DNA of 64,000 nt from DATJGR01 sp041739525 (GCA_041739525.1 JBGSNQ010000071.1:28233-92232); one strand, 5' to 3'; positions 17,255-27,889 are shown, numbered from the stretch's first letter. Numbers and translations are program-made. Notes: generated by a model not told the origin, from the sequence alone.

Positions 17255-18880
17255 GTGTCTGTCGAATCGACCCCTTCTTTGGACCAGCGGGCTTTGGACC
17301 AGCGGGCTTTGGACCGGCGAGAGGTCGGTGGTCGCTACGCGAAGTACGTGTTGTTCGTGCTCGTGATCGTCTACGTGTTCAACTTCATCGATCGGCAGAT
17401 TCTGTCGATCCTCGCCGAAGACATCAAAGCCGATCTCGGTATCAGCGACGCCGAGATCGGTTTCCTCTATGGCACCGCGTTCGCGATCTTCTACGCGGTG
17501 TTCGGCATTCCGATGGGCAAGCTCGCCGACGTGTGGGTGCGCAAGAACCTGATCGCGATCGGCCTCGCGTTCTGGAGTTTCATGACGGCGCTCTCAGGCG
17601 CCGCGCGCAGCTTCGGCATGTTGGCGGTGTGCCGGTTCGGTGTGGGTATCGGTGAAGCGAGCGCATCACCGGCCGCGTTCTCGATGCTGTCCGATTACTT
17701 TCCGCCACGTCTGCGCGCTACCGCGATCGCGATCTATTCCAGCGGCATCTACATCGGCGGCGGCATCGGCATCTTTCTCGGCGGCACCATCGTGGACGGT
17801 TGGCGCGAGGCGTTTCCCGATCCTGCGAACGCGCCGTTCGGATTGAAACCGTGGCACGCCGCGTTCCTGGCGGTGGGCTTACCCGGGCTGCTGATGGCCG
17901 CGTGGGTGGCGACGTTGCGCGAGCCGAAACGCGGCGCCAGCGAAGGCATCGTCGAACGCATCGAACCGCATCCGTTCATGGCGGCGTGGCGCGAATTGAT
18001 CGCGGTGCTACCGCCGCTCACCTTGATCGCGGCAGCGCGGCGTGGTCGTCGGGGATTGTTTCAGAACATTACGTCGGCCGGTGTGGTCGCGATCGTGGTG
18101 TTGGTCATGATCGAACTGATTGGCAACGCAACGCAGTGGATTGCGCTCGGCATCGGCGTGTATGCGGCGCTCTCTTGGGGACAGAACCTGGCCGCACAAG
18201 ATCCGGCCGCGTTTTCGATGATCTTTCGCTGCAGGGCACTGCGCTGCATCGCCGTCGGCATTCCGTTGATCGCGTTCGTCACGTACGGCATCGGTTTCTG
18301 GGGACCGCCGTTCATGCGGCGCGTACACGGCATCGATGCTTCGACCGCCGGCACCGTTCTTGGTTTGAGTGCAGCGGTCGGCGGATTGATCGGCGTAACG
18401 TTCGGCGGTTGGTTGTCGGATCGCCTGCGCGCGCGTTCTATCAACGCGCGGTTGTGGGTGGCCATTGCTGCACCGCTGTTATCGATCCCGATAGCCTTCG
18501 TGTTCCTCACCACCGGCAACGTGACGATCGCCTACGTGTGCAGCTTCCTGTTCAGTGTCGTATCGCCGATGTGGCTCGGCCCGGGTGCGGGCACGGTGAA
18601 CGACCTGGTCATGCCGCGCATGCGTGCGATGGCGTCCGCGTTTTACCTTCTGATGGTCACCTTCATCGGCCTCGCGCTCGGGCCGTTCACGATGGGCCAG
18701 TTGAGCGATGCGTTCGCGACAGCTGGAATGACGCCTGCCGATGCGTTGCGAGAAGGCATGTTGTGGGGGCTGATTCCAATGGCTGCGGCCGTTGTATTTC
18801 TGATGCTTGCGCTACGTTATCTCGAATCGGACGAGACCAGCCGGCTCGATCGTGCACGCGCCGCGGGTGAGCCCGTCTAG
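17255..18880 (+). CDS. MFS transporter (spinster-like)
   Basis: 541 aa, 12 membrane helices. The first helix carries YVFNFIDRQILSIL, the classic spinster-type MFS start, and loop 2-3 has GKLADVWVRK; CRFGVGIGEASASPAAFSML is helix 4-5. A ~90-residue central insert (about 215-300) with basic stretch RRGRRGLFQN separates the two halves, longer than usual. Substrate unknown; similar transporters sit with sterol, aromatic or oxidative-catabolism genes. The GTG at 17255 is preferred over TTG 17249 because AGGAG (17241-17245) lies 9 nt before it. The N-terminus has a three-unit LDQRA repeat. Confidence 0.87.
   Translation: MSVESTPSLDQRALDQRALDRREVGGRYAKYVLFVLVIVYVFNFIDRQILSILAEDIKADLGISDAEIGFLYGTAFAIFYAVFGIPMGKLADVWVRKNLIAIGLAFWSFMTALSGAARSFGMLAVCRFGVGIGEASASPAAFSMLSDYFPPRLRATAIAIYSSGIYIGGGIGIFLGGTIVDGWREAFPDPANAPFGLKPWHAAFLAVGLPGLLMAAWVATLREPKRGASEGIVERIEPHPFMAAWRELIAVLPPLTLIAAARRGRRGLFQNITSAGVVAIVVLVMIELIGNATQWIALGIGVYAALSWGQNLAAQDPAAFSMIFRCRALRCIAVGIPLIAFVTYGIGFWGPPFMRRVHGIDASTAGTVLGLSAAVGGLIGVTFGGWLSDRLRARSINARLWVAIAAPLLSIPIAFVFLTTGNVTIAYVCSFLFSVVSPMWLGPGAGTVNDLVMPRMRAMASAFYLLMVTFIGLALGPFTMGQLSDAFATAGMTPADALREGMLWGLIPMAAAVVFLMLALRYLESDETSRLDRARAAGEPV
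17277..17321 (+). repeat. Three tandem 15-bp units inside the MFS N-terminus
   Basis: CTTTGGACCAGCGGG occurs exactly at 17277-17291 and 17292-17306; the third unit, 17307-17321, differs at three bases (ends GGACCGGCGAG). The in-frame units encode repeating L-D-Q-R-A in the cytoplasmic tail. Unit length is a multiple of three, so copy-number change would not shift the frame. Confidence 0.9.
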
Positions 18881-19070
18881 CGCACCCCTCAGGTAATCGG
18901 TTGGCTGGAAGGCGGCGCAATTTCACACCGATAGCCCTTTCTTCACGAGTGGTGACGACGTTCGTTCTGGGTAGATTCGTAGCGCCGGATCGGTGCGAAA
19001 AACGCGCGCGAAGTATTCTTGAGCGGCCGCAGGAATCGTGCGAGAGTTCCGCCTCCTTGGGGAGTCCGTA

Positions 19071-19634
19071 GTGCAACAAACCGGCGAATATCGGATCGCT
19101 GCCGCGCGAGAAAAAGTGTGGCTCGCGCTGAATGACCCGGCTGTGCTTGCACAGTGCATCGAAGGTTGTCAGGGCATGACTAAAGTGGCCGACGACGCGT
19201 TCACCACAGCGATCAAAGCGAAGGTCGGGCCGGTGAGCGCCACCTTCAATGCCGACCTGAACCTCAGCGATCTGAATCCTCCGACGAGCTACACGTTGAA
19301 TGGCAGCGTCAAAGGCGGCGCAGCCGGGTTCGGCAAAGGCGCCGCGCACGTCACGCTCTCTGAAGACGGCGGCGCAACCATCCTGCGCTATCAGGTCGAT
19401 GCCAGCGTCGGTGGCAAACTCGCGCAAATCGGCTCTCGCTTGATCGACGGCGCGGCGCGCAAAATGGCCGATGATTTTTTTCGAAAGTTCAGCGAACTGG
19501 TTGCACCCGGGCAGGTCGAGCAAATTGCAGCGGCGCCGGTTGCAGCGAAAGAAGAGTACGAACGCAGCGACCAGTACATCATCTGGATCATCGTGTTCGG
19601 GATACTCGCGCTGGCGATCGTGCTGGCGCTATGA
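19071..19634 (+). CDS. coxG: CoxG-like SRPBCC protein with C-terminal membrane anchor
   Basis: 187 aa. Residues ~1-150 form an SRPBCC/START-like domain with GEYRIAAAREKVWLALND and the GSVKGGAAGFGKG stretch typical of CO-dehydrogenase subunit G, a factor that tethers or helps mature the enzyme at the membrane. A basic/acidic linker leads to one terminal helix, YIIWIIVFGILALAIVLAL. The GTG at 19071 is chosen because GGGGAG lies 6 nt upstream; an earlier GTG at 19038 would add 11 unrelated residues. It precedes coxS by 73 bp and is likely the first gene of the molybdoenzyme operon. No clear promoter in the 190-bp gap upstream. Confidence 0.85.
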   Translation: MQQTGEYRIAAAREKVWLALNDPAVLAQCIEGCQGMTKVADDAFTTAIKAKVGPVSATFNADLNLSDLNPPTSYTLNGSVKGGAAGFGKGAAHVTLSEDGGATILRYQVDASVGGKLAQIGSRLIDGAARKMADDFFRKFSELVAPGQVEQIAAAPVAAKEEYERSDQYIIWIIVFGILALAIVLAL

Positions 19635-19707
19635 GTCGAGACGACTACTAACAAAGTAGCAAACGGGCAGGTACGAAGGGGCGGGGATTCGAAAGGGAGG
19701 GCACGAG

Positions 19708-20177
<470 letters not shown>

Positions 20178-20181
<4 letters not shown>

Positions 20182-22550
20182 ACAGCGTCATGAGCGACCC
20201 TGCTGTGAAAAAGACGGGCATCGGTGCGTCGGTTCGACGCGTAGAAGACATCCGCTTCATCACCGGCCGCGGTCGCTACACCGACGACATGAACCAACCG
20301 GGCCAGGTGTATGCCGCGTTCCTGCGTTCGCCTTATGCGCGGGCGCGCGTGGTGAGCGTCGACGATGCCGCAGCGCTGGAAGTAGACGGCGTGCTCGCGG
20401 TGTTGACCGGTCGTCAGATGGCGGCCGACGGCCTCGGCGATCTGCCGTGCGGTTGGCTCGTCAAATCGAAAGACGGCACCGACATGCGGCAGCCGCCGCA
20501 CCCGCCGCTGGCGGCCGAACGCTGCAATTACGTTGGTGAACCTTACGGCGTGGTCATCGGCACGTCGATCGCCGCTGCGCGTGAAGGTGCCGATGCGGTG
20601 ATGACCGAATTCGAAGAACTCGAAGCGGTGGTGTCCACCGCGGACGCAACGAAGTCGGTGCAGATCTACGACAACGTACCGGCGAATCGCAGCTATCAAT
20701 GGGAACTGGGCGACAAAGCCGCCACCGACGCCGCGTTTGCCCGCGCCGCGCACGTGACGAAGCTCGACATCACCAACAATCGGCTGATCCCGAACGCGCT
20801 CGAACCGCGCGCGGCAATCGGTGTTTACGAGCGCAGCAACGAATCGTTCACCATCTACACCACCAGCCAGAATCCGCATCTGGCACGGCTGGTGTTGTCC
20901 GCGTTCGTGAAACTGGCGCCCGAACACAAGCTGCGCATCGTGGCACCCGACGTCGGCGGCGGCTTCGGTTCCAAGATCTTCATCTATCCGGAAGAAACCA
21001 CGGTGGCGTGGGCGTCGCGTCGCATCGGACGGCCGGTGAAGTGGACGGCGGAACGCTCAGAATCGTTCCTGTCGGATGCGCACGGCCGCGATCACGTCAC
21101 GCACGCGGAGCTCGCGCTTGATGCGCAGGGGCAGTTCCTCGGCCTGCGCGTGAAAACGATCGCGAACCTCGGCGCGTATCTGTCGACGTTCGCGTCGTCG
21201 GTGCCGACGTTCCTCTACGGCACGCTGCTGGCCGGGCAGTATCGAACGCCGGCAATTCATGTCGAAGTCGACGGCGTGTTCACGAACACGGCGCCGGTCG
21301 ACGCTTATCGCGGTGCGGGTCGTCCCGAGGCGACGTACGTGGTCGAGCGCATCGTCGAAACCGCGGCGCGCGAGTTGAAGATCGATCCGATGGAGCTGCG
21401 CCGTCGCAACTTCATCCAACCCAACCAATTTCCTTATCAAACGCCGGTTGCGCTCGTGTACGACACCGGCGACTACGAAGCGAGCCTGAACAAGGCACTG
21501 GAACGGATCGACTACTCCGGATTCGCGGCGCGTAAAGCGGCCTCGGCCGCGCGCGGGCTCAAACGCGGCATCGGTTTCTCGTGTTACATCGAAGCGTGCG
21601 GGCTCGCGCCGTCGAAACTGGCCACCGCGCTGGGCGCGGGCGTCGGCTTGTACGAGAGCGGCGAAGTGCGCGTCAATCCCACCGGCTCGGTAACGGTGTT
21701 CACCGGCTCGCACAGTCATGGCCAGGGTCACGAAACGACGTTCGCGCAGATCGTTTCCGATCGGCTCGGCGTGCCGATCGAAAACGTCGAGGTCGTGCAC
21801 GGCGATACGGGCCGCATCGAGTTCGGTCTCGGCACGTATGGCTCGCGTTCGGTTGCTGTGGGCGGCTCCGCACTGATGAAAGCAACGGACAAAGTGATCG
21901 CGAAGGGCAAGAAGATCGCCGCATACATGCTCGAATCGGAGCCCGACAACATCGACTTCGATACCGGTGTGTTCTCGGTGCGTGCCAGCAACCGCTCGAT
22001 GACGTTCGGCGAGGTCGCCTTCGCGGCGTACGTCCCCTCGAACTATCCGTTGGACGAACTGGAACCCGGTTTGTCGGAGAAAGCGTTCTACGATCCGCAG
22101 AACTTCACGTATCCGGCAGGCACACACATCGCCGAAGTCGAAATCGATCCCGAAATCGGTGTCGTGAAGATTGCCAACTTCGTTGCGGTGGACGACTTCG
22201 GCAAAGTCATCAACCCGATGATCGTCGAGGGACAGGTGCACGGCGGCATTGCGCAAGGTATTGGCCAGGCGTTGCTGGAACACGGCATCTACGACGAAAC
22301 CGGTCAATTGATCACCGGTTCGTTCATGGATTACTGCATGCCCCGCGCTGATGATCTGCCGAATTTCTCGGTCGACACCACGGTGACCGCCTGCACGCAC
22401 AACCCCCTCGGTGTGAAAGGTTGCGGCGAGGCGGGTGCGATTGCGGCGCCCGCTGCGATCATGAATGCGGTCACCGATGCGATCGGCGTGAAAGACGTCG
22501 CGATGCCGGCCACACCCGAACGGGTCTGGCGCGCGTGCAGGGGGGAATGA
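20178..22550 (+). CDS. coxL: Molybdenum hydroxylase large subunit, form II CO-dehydrogenase type
   Basis: 790 aa Mo-cofactor subunit. The active-site loop reads AYRGAGR at 376-382, the form II signature; true form I CO dehydrogenases have AYRCSFR with the Cys that binds copper. The general base Glu is Glu751 in GVKGCGEAGAIAAP, and the Q-loop region SHSHGQGHETT is near 513. Form II enzymes may oxidise CO poorly or act on other substrates (aldehydes, N-heterocycles), so CO should not be assumed. Start ATG 20178 overlaps the coxS stop; the frame is open farther upstream, inside coxS. Confidence 0.9.
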
Positions 22551-23350
22551 GGATGTACAGCTTCAATTACCACCGCCCGACCACTCTCGATGCCGCTGCG
22601 AAACTACGCGCCGACTGCGAAGACGGCGTGTTTCTCTCCGGCGGCCAAACGTTGATCCCTACATTGAAGCAGCGGCTCGCCGCACCGACGGATCTCATAG
22701 ACCTCGGCGCTGTGGAAGGGCTCGCCGGCATCGACGTGAACGACAAGCGCGTGATGATCGGTGCAATGACGCGGCACGCCGAGGTGGCGCGTTCGCAGGC
22801 ACTCAGGAAAGTGCTGCCGGTGTTGTGCAGTCTCGCCGGCCAGATCGGCGATGGTCAGGTGCGCAATCGCGGCACCATCGGCGGCTCCATAGCGAACAGC
22901 GATCCCGCGGCGGACTATCCCGCGGCGGTGATCGGTCTGGGTGCCACGGTGCACACCAACAAGCGGACTATTCCGGCGGAGAGTTACTTCAAAGATCTGT
23001 TCGAAACCGCACTGGAGCCGGGCGAGATCGTCAAAGCCGTGGAATTTCCGGTGCCGCGTCGCGCGGCGTACTGCAAGTTTCCGAACCCCGCATCGCGCTA
23101 TGCAGTGGCGGGCGTTCTGGTTGCCGATTTCGGCGGCAAGATCCGCGTCGGTGTCACCGGCGCAGGTCCGTGTGCGTTCCGCGCGCTCAATCTGGAGCAG
23201 GCGTTGAACGCGAAGCTCGCACCGCAGGCGGTGGATGCGGTCGAAATAGACTACGAGCGGTTCAACAACGACCTGCATGCAACGGCCGAGTTCCGTGCAA
23301 ATCTGGTGCGGGTAATGGCGCGCAGAGCGGTTGCCGCGCTGATCGCCTAA
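22547..23350 (+). CDS. coxM: Molybdenum hydroxylase medium subunit, FAD-binding (CoxM type)
   Basis: 267 aa FAD subunit. The first FAD loop GGQTLIPTLK is near 32-41 and the second NRGTIGGSIANSDPAADYPA near 109-128; the C-terminal CO-dehydrogenase flavoprotein domain follows from about 175. Start ATG 22547 overlaps the coxL stop; ATG 22553 two codons later is an alternative with a better-spaced GGGGG. It completes the S-L-M trimer. None of the maturation genes coxD, coxE or coxF, nor the MocA-like inserting protein, is seen downstream in this window. Confidence 0.92.
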   Translation: MRMYSFNYHRPTTLDAAAKLRADCEDGVFLSGGQTLIPTLKQRLAAPTDLIDLGAVEGLAGIDVNDKRVMIGAMTRHAEVARSQALRKVLPVLCSLAGQIGDGQVRNRGTIGGSIANSDPAADYPAAVIGLGATVHTNKRTIPAESYFKDLFETALEPGEIVKAVEFPVPRRAAYCKFPNPASRYAVAGVLVADFGGKIRVGVTGAGPCAFRALNLEQALNAKLAPQAVDAVEIDYERFNNDLHATAEFRANLVRVMARRAVAALIA

Positions 23351-23353
23351 CGG

Positions 23354-24388
23354 TTGTCTGGAGTGGCGACGATACGCACTGTCCGCTGCCATGGCATCGC
23401 GGAAGACATTGGCAGCGTCGTTCTCGAAGAGATCGATTTGCCGCCACCGGGCGCCGGCGAAGTGCAGGTGCGCCTCAAAGCGTGCGCGGTGAACTTTCCC
23501 GACATCCTGATGATTCAGGGAAAATATCAGTTCAAACCGCCGCTGCCGTTTGCACCGGGTGGTGAAGCAGCGGGTGACGTCGTGGCGGTGGGCTCCGGTG
23601 TCACGCAGCACGAGATCGGCGATGCGGTGGTGGTGGGCATCCGGCACGGCGGATTCTCCGAAGCGGTGAACGTGCCGGCGCAGGCGGCGCATCGCATTCC
23701 GGGACGCATGAGTTATGCAAAAGCAGCGTCGTTCCAAACAGCGTATCTGACGGCATACGTCGCACTGGTGCCGCGCGGCAATCTGCAAGCCGGCGAAACG
23801 CTGCTGGTGCACGGCGCAACGGGTGGCGTGGGTCTTGCCGCAGTCGACCTCGGCAAAGTGCTGGGCGCCACCGTCATTGCTACCGGCGGAACTGACGAGA
23901 AACTCGCCGTCGTCAAAGCGCGCGGTGCTGACCATGTCATCAACTACACGCTGCCCGATGGTCGCCTCGGTGGATTTCGCGATCGGGTAAAGGAACTCAC
24001 CGATGGCCGCGGCGCCGACGTAGTTTACGACCCCGTCGGCGGCGACGTGTTCGACGAATCGATGCGTTGCGTGAACTGGAACGCGCGCTTGCTGACCATC
24101 GGCTTCACCAGCGGCCGTTGGCCGCAGGCGGCGGTGAATCTGATTCTGATCAAATCGCTCAGCGTGATCGGCGTGCGGGCAGGCGAGTACGGTCGGCGCG
24201 AGCCCGAAAAAGGCGAGCAGGTGCACAAGGCGCTGTTCGACCTGGCCCAAACGGGGCGCATCGATCCGCACATCTGCGCGTCGTTTCCCCTCGAGGACGC
24301 CGTTGGTGCCATGAAGATGCTGACCGACCGTAAGGCGGTCGGCAAAGTCGTCATCACGATGAACGGTTACGACGGGAACGACCAATGA
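23354..24388 (+). CDS. NADPH:quinone oxidoreductase (zinc-independent MDR family)
   Basis: 344 aa medium-chain reductase. The N-terminal GroES-like half has KACAVNFPDILMIQGKY and PFAPGGEAAGDV; the Rossmann motif HGATGGVGLAAVDLG sits near 149-163. The zinc ligands of alcohol dehydrogenases are absent, as in quinone/crotonyl reductases; R.PEKGEQ near the end is also typical. Start is TTG 23354 or GTG 23363; neither has a clean ribosome site, so coupling to coxM (3 bp upstream) is likely. As part of the cox run it may feed electrons from or process products of the molybdoenzyme (inference). Confidence 0.83.
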   Translation: MSGVATIRTVRCHGIAEDIGSVVLEEIDLPPPGAGEVQVRLKACAVNFPDILMIQGKYQFKPPLPFAPGGEAAGDVVAVGSGVTQHEIGDAVVVGIRHGGFSEAVNVPAQAAHRIPGRMSYAKAASFQTAYLTAYVALVPRGNLQAGETLLVHGATGGVGLAAVDLGKVLGATVIATGGTDEKLAVVKARGADHVINYTLPDGRLGGFRDRVKELTDGRGADVVYDPVGGDVFDESMRCVNWNARLLTIGFTSGRWPQAAVNLILIKSLSVIGVRAGEYGRREPEKGEQVHKALFDLAQTGRIDPHICASFPLEDAVGAMKMLTDRKAVGKVVITMNGYDGNDQ

Positions 24389-25005
24389 CGCATCGCTGGC
24401 ACTGCCGTTGCGGCAAACTCACCGGCGAAGTCGACGTAAACACCACCGTCAACCGCGGCATCTGCTACTGCAAAGACTGTCAGGCGTTCGCTTACTTCCT
24501 CGGCGCACCTGAACGCATTCTTGATGCTCAGGGTGGCACCGACATCGTACAAACATCGCCGCAAGCGCTGACGTTTACCGCCGGCCGCGAACATCTCGCG
24601 TGCATGGGCCTCACCCCACACGGGCTGATGCGCTGGTACGCCGCTTGTTGCAATACCGCCATCGGCAACACCGCCGCGAACTATCGGTTGTCGTTCGTTG
24701 GACTGATACACGACTGCCTGGTGAACTCCACGCAAACGCTCGACGCGTCGTTCGGGCCCGCGTTGATGCGCGTGAACACGCAATCGGCCGCAGGTGAACC
24801 GAAGCCCAGTGGCTCCGGTGTGTTCAGCGCGGTGCTGCGGCTGGGCGGCATGGTGTTGAAGGCGCGCATCACCGGCGCTTACCGACGCACGCCATTTTTT
24901 TCCGTAGGCGGCGAGCCGATCGCACGACCGAAGGTGTTGAGTGCCGATGAGCTGCGCGCCGTGATGGCGGACGTTGCGCGCCATGGCGCGCGCGTCGGCC
25001 CCTAA
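24385..25005 (+). CDS. GFA-like zinc-binding protein (DUF6151-like)
   Basis: 206 aa. The N-terminal C-x-C-G (Cys7, Cys9) and CYCKDC (Cys27, Cys29, Cys32) plus a later ACCNTAIGN form the zinc-finger pattern of the glutathione-dependent formaldehyde-activating (GFA/CENP-V) fold, but the body differs from true GFA and matches a proteobacterial family I recall as DUF6151. Function unknown. ATG overlaps the oxidoreductase stop (ATGA), so it belongs to the same transcription unit. Confidence 0.7.
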   Translation: MTHRWHCRCGKLTGEVDVNTTVNRGICYCKDCQAFAYFLGAPERILDAQGGTDIVQTSPQALTFTAGREHLACMGLTPHGLMRWYAACCNTAIGNTAANYRLSFVGLIHDCLVNSTQTLDASFGPALMRVNTQSAAGEPKPSGSGVFSAVLRLGGMVLKARITGAYRRTPFFSVGGEPIARPKVLSADELRAVMADVARHGARVGP

Positions 25006-25023
25006 CCCTGTCACCCGAATCCA

Positions 25024-25929
25024 ATGCCGATACTCGCGCTCGGACTGGTTCTCGTTGCCGCGCTCGTTCACACGCTTTGGAACTTCGTCGCGAAGAAAAG
25101 CGGCGGCGATGTTCGCATTGCACTGCTCAGCAACATTGCCCAGTGCATCGTCTGGGCGCCCGTCGGCATCTGGTTCATCCAGCGCGACGTCGCCGGATTT
25201 GGCGTGCTGCAGTGGAGCCTCGTCGTCGCGAGCGGTGCAGTTCACGTTCTGTACTTCGTTACGCTGCTGCGCGGATACCGCCTCGGCGATTTGTCGGTGG
25301 TGTATCCGTTGGCACGCGGGACGGGGCCGTTGCTCACTGCGTTGATCGCCACCCTGTTCCTTGGTGAAGCGCTGCGGGTAGTCGGCTGGCTGGGCGTGCT
25401 CGGGATCGTCAGCGGCATCGTCATCATTGCGGGCGGCTCGGCGCTGTTACGCGCGATGCGGGGTGGCACGCATTCGCCCAGCGAACTCGTTCGCCTTCGT
25501 GCAGGTGTTAGATATGGCCTCGCCACCGGCGCGTTCATTGCGGCGTACAGCGTGATCGACGGGTATGCAGTGAAGCATGCCAACGTGTCGCCGGTGCTGG
25601 TCGACTACCTCAGCAACCTGGTGCGACTGCCGTTGACGGCGTTGGTGATCTTCGCGATTCGGCAACGCGAACCGTTGCCGCTGCGCGACTATACGAAGCA
25701 GATGTGGCGGCCGGCGCTGGTGATCGGTGCGCTCTCGCCGGTTGCGTACGTGATGGTGCTGTACGCGGTGTCGATGGCACCGCTCTCGCAGGTTGCGCCG
25801 GTGCGTGAAGTGTCGATGCTGTTCGCGGCGTTCCTGGGCGGTTCGCAACTCGGTGAGCACGATCGCCGCGCGCGAATGCTCGGCGCGGGATTTATTGCTG
25901 CAGGCGTCATTGCTATCGCGCTTTCGTGA
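25024..25929 (+). CDS. EamA/DMT-family transporter
   Basis: 301 aa with ten predicted membrane helices in two five-helix EamA repeats, each ending in a conserved P-x-x-x-x-x-x-G motif (LSVVYPLARGTGPLLTALIA; LSQVAPVREVSMLFAAFLGG). Such transporters export amino acids or metabolites; substrate unknown. It starts 18 bp after the GFA-like gene and ends exactly where the CPBP protease gene ends on the other strand (zero-base gap). Confidence 0.87.
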   Translation: MPILALGLVLVAALVHTLWNFVAKKSGGDVRIALLSNIAQCIVWAPVGIWFIQRDVAGFGVLQWSLVVASGAVHVLYFVTLLRGYRLGDLSVVYPLARGTGPLLTALIATLFLGEALRVVGWLGVLGIVSGIVIIAGGSALLRAMRGGTHSPSELVRLRAGVRYGLATGAFIAAYSVIDGYAVKHANVSPVLVDYLSNLVRLPLTALVIFAIRQREPLPLRDYTKQMWRPALVIGALSPVAYVMVLYAVSMAPLSQVAPVREVSMLFAAFLGGSQLGEHDRRARMLGAGFIAAGVIAIALS

Positions 25930-26742
25930 TCAGGCGGAACGAGGCTTCAGCGAGGGTCCCAGCAGGGTGACGAGCAGAATTGCGCCGCCCACAAGCACCA
26001 CGGCGTTTATCCACGTCATCGAACCGGTTGCCGCACCGTAAGCGTTGACGATGGCGTGAGGAACGATGCCGGCAAGCAGGATGCTCTGCTTCGCGTTCAC
26101 GAACAGCCACGTAACGAATACCGACAGCGCGATGCCCGCAATCACGAACACGGGCAAGGCCATTCCGGATTGCGGCAGACCGGACGCAAAGAACGCCGGC
26201 AGATGCCACAGCATCCAGATCGACCCCACGACCACCGCGGCAGTGGCCGGTCGCATTCGCTGCAGCACTCGCGGTAGCAGATAGCCGCGCCAGCCGAGTT
26301 CTTCTCCGAGCGGCCCGAGCAACAGCGCCGGAACGTTCAATACACCGACTGCGACGAGCAGCCACGTGTCGGCCGTTGCCAGCGGTTGTCTGAAGGCTAC
26401 CAGAGCGATGAGTTGCACGACGAACATCAGCGCGGGGTAGAACGCGAGTGCCGCGATCCACACCCACGCATCGACACGCCAGCGAAACAACCGCGAGAAC
26501 AGGTCCTTCAGTGCCGCGCCGCCGCCTCGTACGCCCGTTAGTACGAGCGCCGCGATGTTCGGCGCCCATACGGCTACGTAGAAGAACGGCGAGGAGCTTG
26601 TCAGCGGACCGAAGTGCGCCTCGAACCACGCCGAAAAACCGAGCGCCATGACTGCGATGGACCACGTGATGCCGAATGTGATCGCGAGGAACAGTGCAAC
26701 TTCGGTCTTCCACGCATCGCGTACGGCGCGGGCGCCGCTCAT
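25930..26742 (-). CDS. CPBP-family intramembrane glutamic protease
   Basis: 270 aa, seven or eight membrane helices. The motifs of the ABI/CPBP family are complete: Glu147-Glu148 and Arg152 in GEELGWRGYLLP, His180 in WHLPAF, and His229/Asn233 in PHAIVN. Members cleave prenylated or signal sequences; in bacteria many are of unknown role or linked to bacteriocin immunity. It is downstream of the serine-hydrolase gene by 4 bp, and is the last gene in the SDR, serine hydrolase, CPBP run. Confidence 0.87.
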   Translation of the reverse strand: MSGARAVRDAWKTEVALFLAITFGITWSIAVMALGFSAWFEAHFGPLTSSSPFFYVAVWAPNIAALVLTGVRGGGAALKDLFSRLFRWRVDAWVWIAALAFYPALMFVVQLIALVAFRQPLATADTWLLVAVGVLNVPALLLGPLGEELGWRGYLLPRVLQRMRPATAAVVVGSIWMLWHLPAFFASGLPQSGMALPVFVIAGIALSVFVTWLFVNAKQSILLAGIVPHAIVNAYGAATGSMTWINAVVLVGGAILLVTLLGPSLKPRSA

Positions 26743-26746
26743 TGCG

Positions 26747-27889
26747 TTATGCCAGCGACTGGAACGCCGCCATCGCGGGTCCGGCGGCGCGCAGATCGCC
26801 GGTGGTGCCCTCGCCCATCTTGTTCATCACATACGCAAGGCATACGCGCGCGTCGGTATCGACGATCACCAACGAGCCACCCCAGCCGCCCCAGAACGCG
26901 GTGTGCGGATTCGGGCCGAGCGGAAATGCTTCACTGGTGAGTCCGTAGCCCATGCCGAAGCGCGTCGGCACGCCTAACACCAGATCGACGCCGTTGCTCT
27001 GTTCGTCGAAGACGCGATCGCAACCGGCCTTCGACATGACGCGCTTGCCGAATGCACTGCCGCCGTTTGCAACCAGCGTCTGCACTTTGCATACCGAACG
27101 TGCGTTGCCGTGGCCGTTGCCCGCAGGAATCTCTGCACGTCGCCACTCCGCCGTGCGCGAGTCGAGTGCGTTCACCGGCGGATATTTGAACGTGCGCGCC
27201 GCTATCGACGTAGGGTCGGGGTTCGCAACCGGCATGTCGCTACTCGGCGGCGGAATCAGGTTTCCAACGCGCGGGAAGTGGCGCGGGTCGAGACCGATAT
27301 GGAAATCGGCACCGATCGGTTCGGCGATTTCCTTGCGAAAGAACGTGCCGAGCGACATGCCTGTTACTCGGCGAACGACTTCACCGATCAGATAACCCTG
27401 CGTGATCGCGTGATAGCCGCTCTGCGTTCCCGGTTTCCACCACGGCGCTTGCGCCGCGAGCATCTGGCACATCTTGTCCCAGTCGTAGACGTCGGCGGTG
27501 GTCACCGGACCGTCCATCCCTGACAATCCCGCTGAGTGGCTCATGAAGTGTCGCACTTCGATGTCGCCCTTACCGTTCTGCGCGAACTCCGGCCAGTACT
27601 TCGACACCTTCTCGTAGAAGTCGATCTCGCCGCGATCGGCAAGCACCAGCGCGCAGATGAACGACATCGTTTTGGTTGTGGAATAGACATTCACGATGGT
27701 GTCTTCCTTCCACGGCGTCTTCTTCTCTTCGTCGAGATGTCCGGCCCAGATGTCGACGACGAATTCGCCGTCGACCGTCGCCGCAAACGACGCCCCCAGG
27801 TCGCTTCCGTTGTCGAAGTTGGCGGCAAATGCATCGCGGACGCGTGCAAACTTCTCGTCGCAATACCCGTGGATCGTCGTACCCATCAT
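26747..27889 (-). CDS. Serine hydrolase, beta-lactamase/esterase EstB-like family
   Basis: 380 aa penicillin-binding-protein-like fold. Nucleophile in the S-x-x-K motif: Ser70-T-T-Lys73; second motif Tyr159 in SGYHA (YxN replaced by YHA); a C-terminal WGGWGG supplies the third motif. No signal peptide, so a cytoplasmic esterase or lipase-like role (e.g. LACTB/EstB class) is more likely than beta-lactam resistance. Two adjacent ATG codons start the gene behind GGAGGGG; the second gives better spacing. Confidence 0.87.
   Translation of the reverse strand: MMGTTIHGYCDEKFARVRDAFAANFDNGSDLGASFAATVDGEFVVDIWAGHLDEEKKTPWKEDTIVNVYSTTKTMSFICALVLADRGEIDFYEKVSKYWPEFAQNGKGDIEVRHFMSHSAGLSGMDGPVTTADVYDWDKMCQMLAAQAPWWKPGTQSGYHAITQGYLIGEVVRRVTGMSLGTFFRKEIAEPIGADFHIGLDPRHFPRVGNLIPPPSSDMPVANPDPTSIAARTFKYPPVNALDSRTAEWRRAEIPAGNGHGNARSVCKVQTLVANGGSAFGKRVMSKAGCDRVFDEQSNGVDLVLGVPTRFGMGYGLTSEAFPLGPNPHTAFWGGWGGSLVIVDTDARVCLAYVMNKMGEGTTGDLRAAGPAMAAFQSLA

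Noticed and set aside
21057..22400. 447-codon open frame antisense to coxL
   Set aside because: Shadow of the large subunit, composition typical of antisense high-GC frames.
22604..24385. Long open frame antisense to coxM and the quinone oxidoreductase
   Set aside because: Mirror of GC-rich coding; the plus-strand genes have clear domains and coupling, while this frame shows no domain and no ribosome site.
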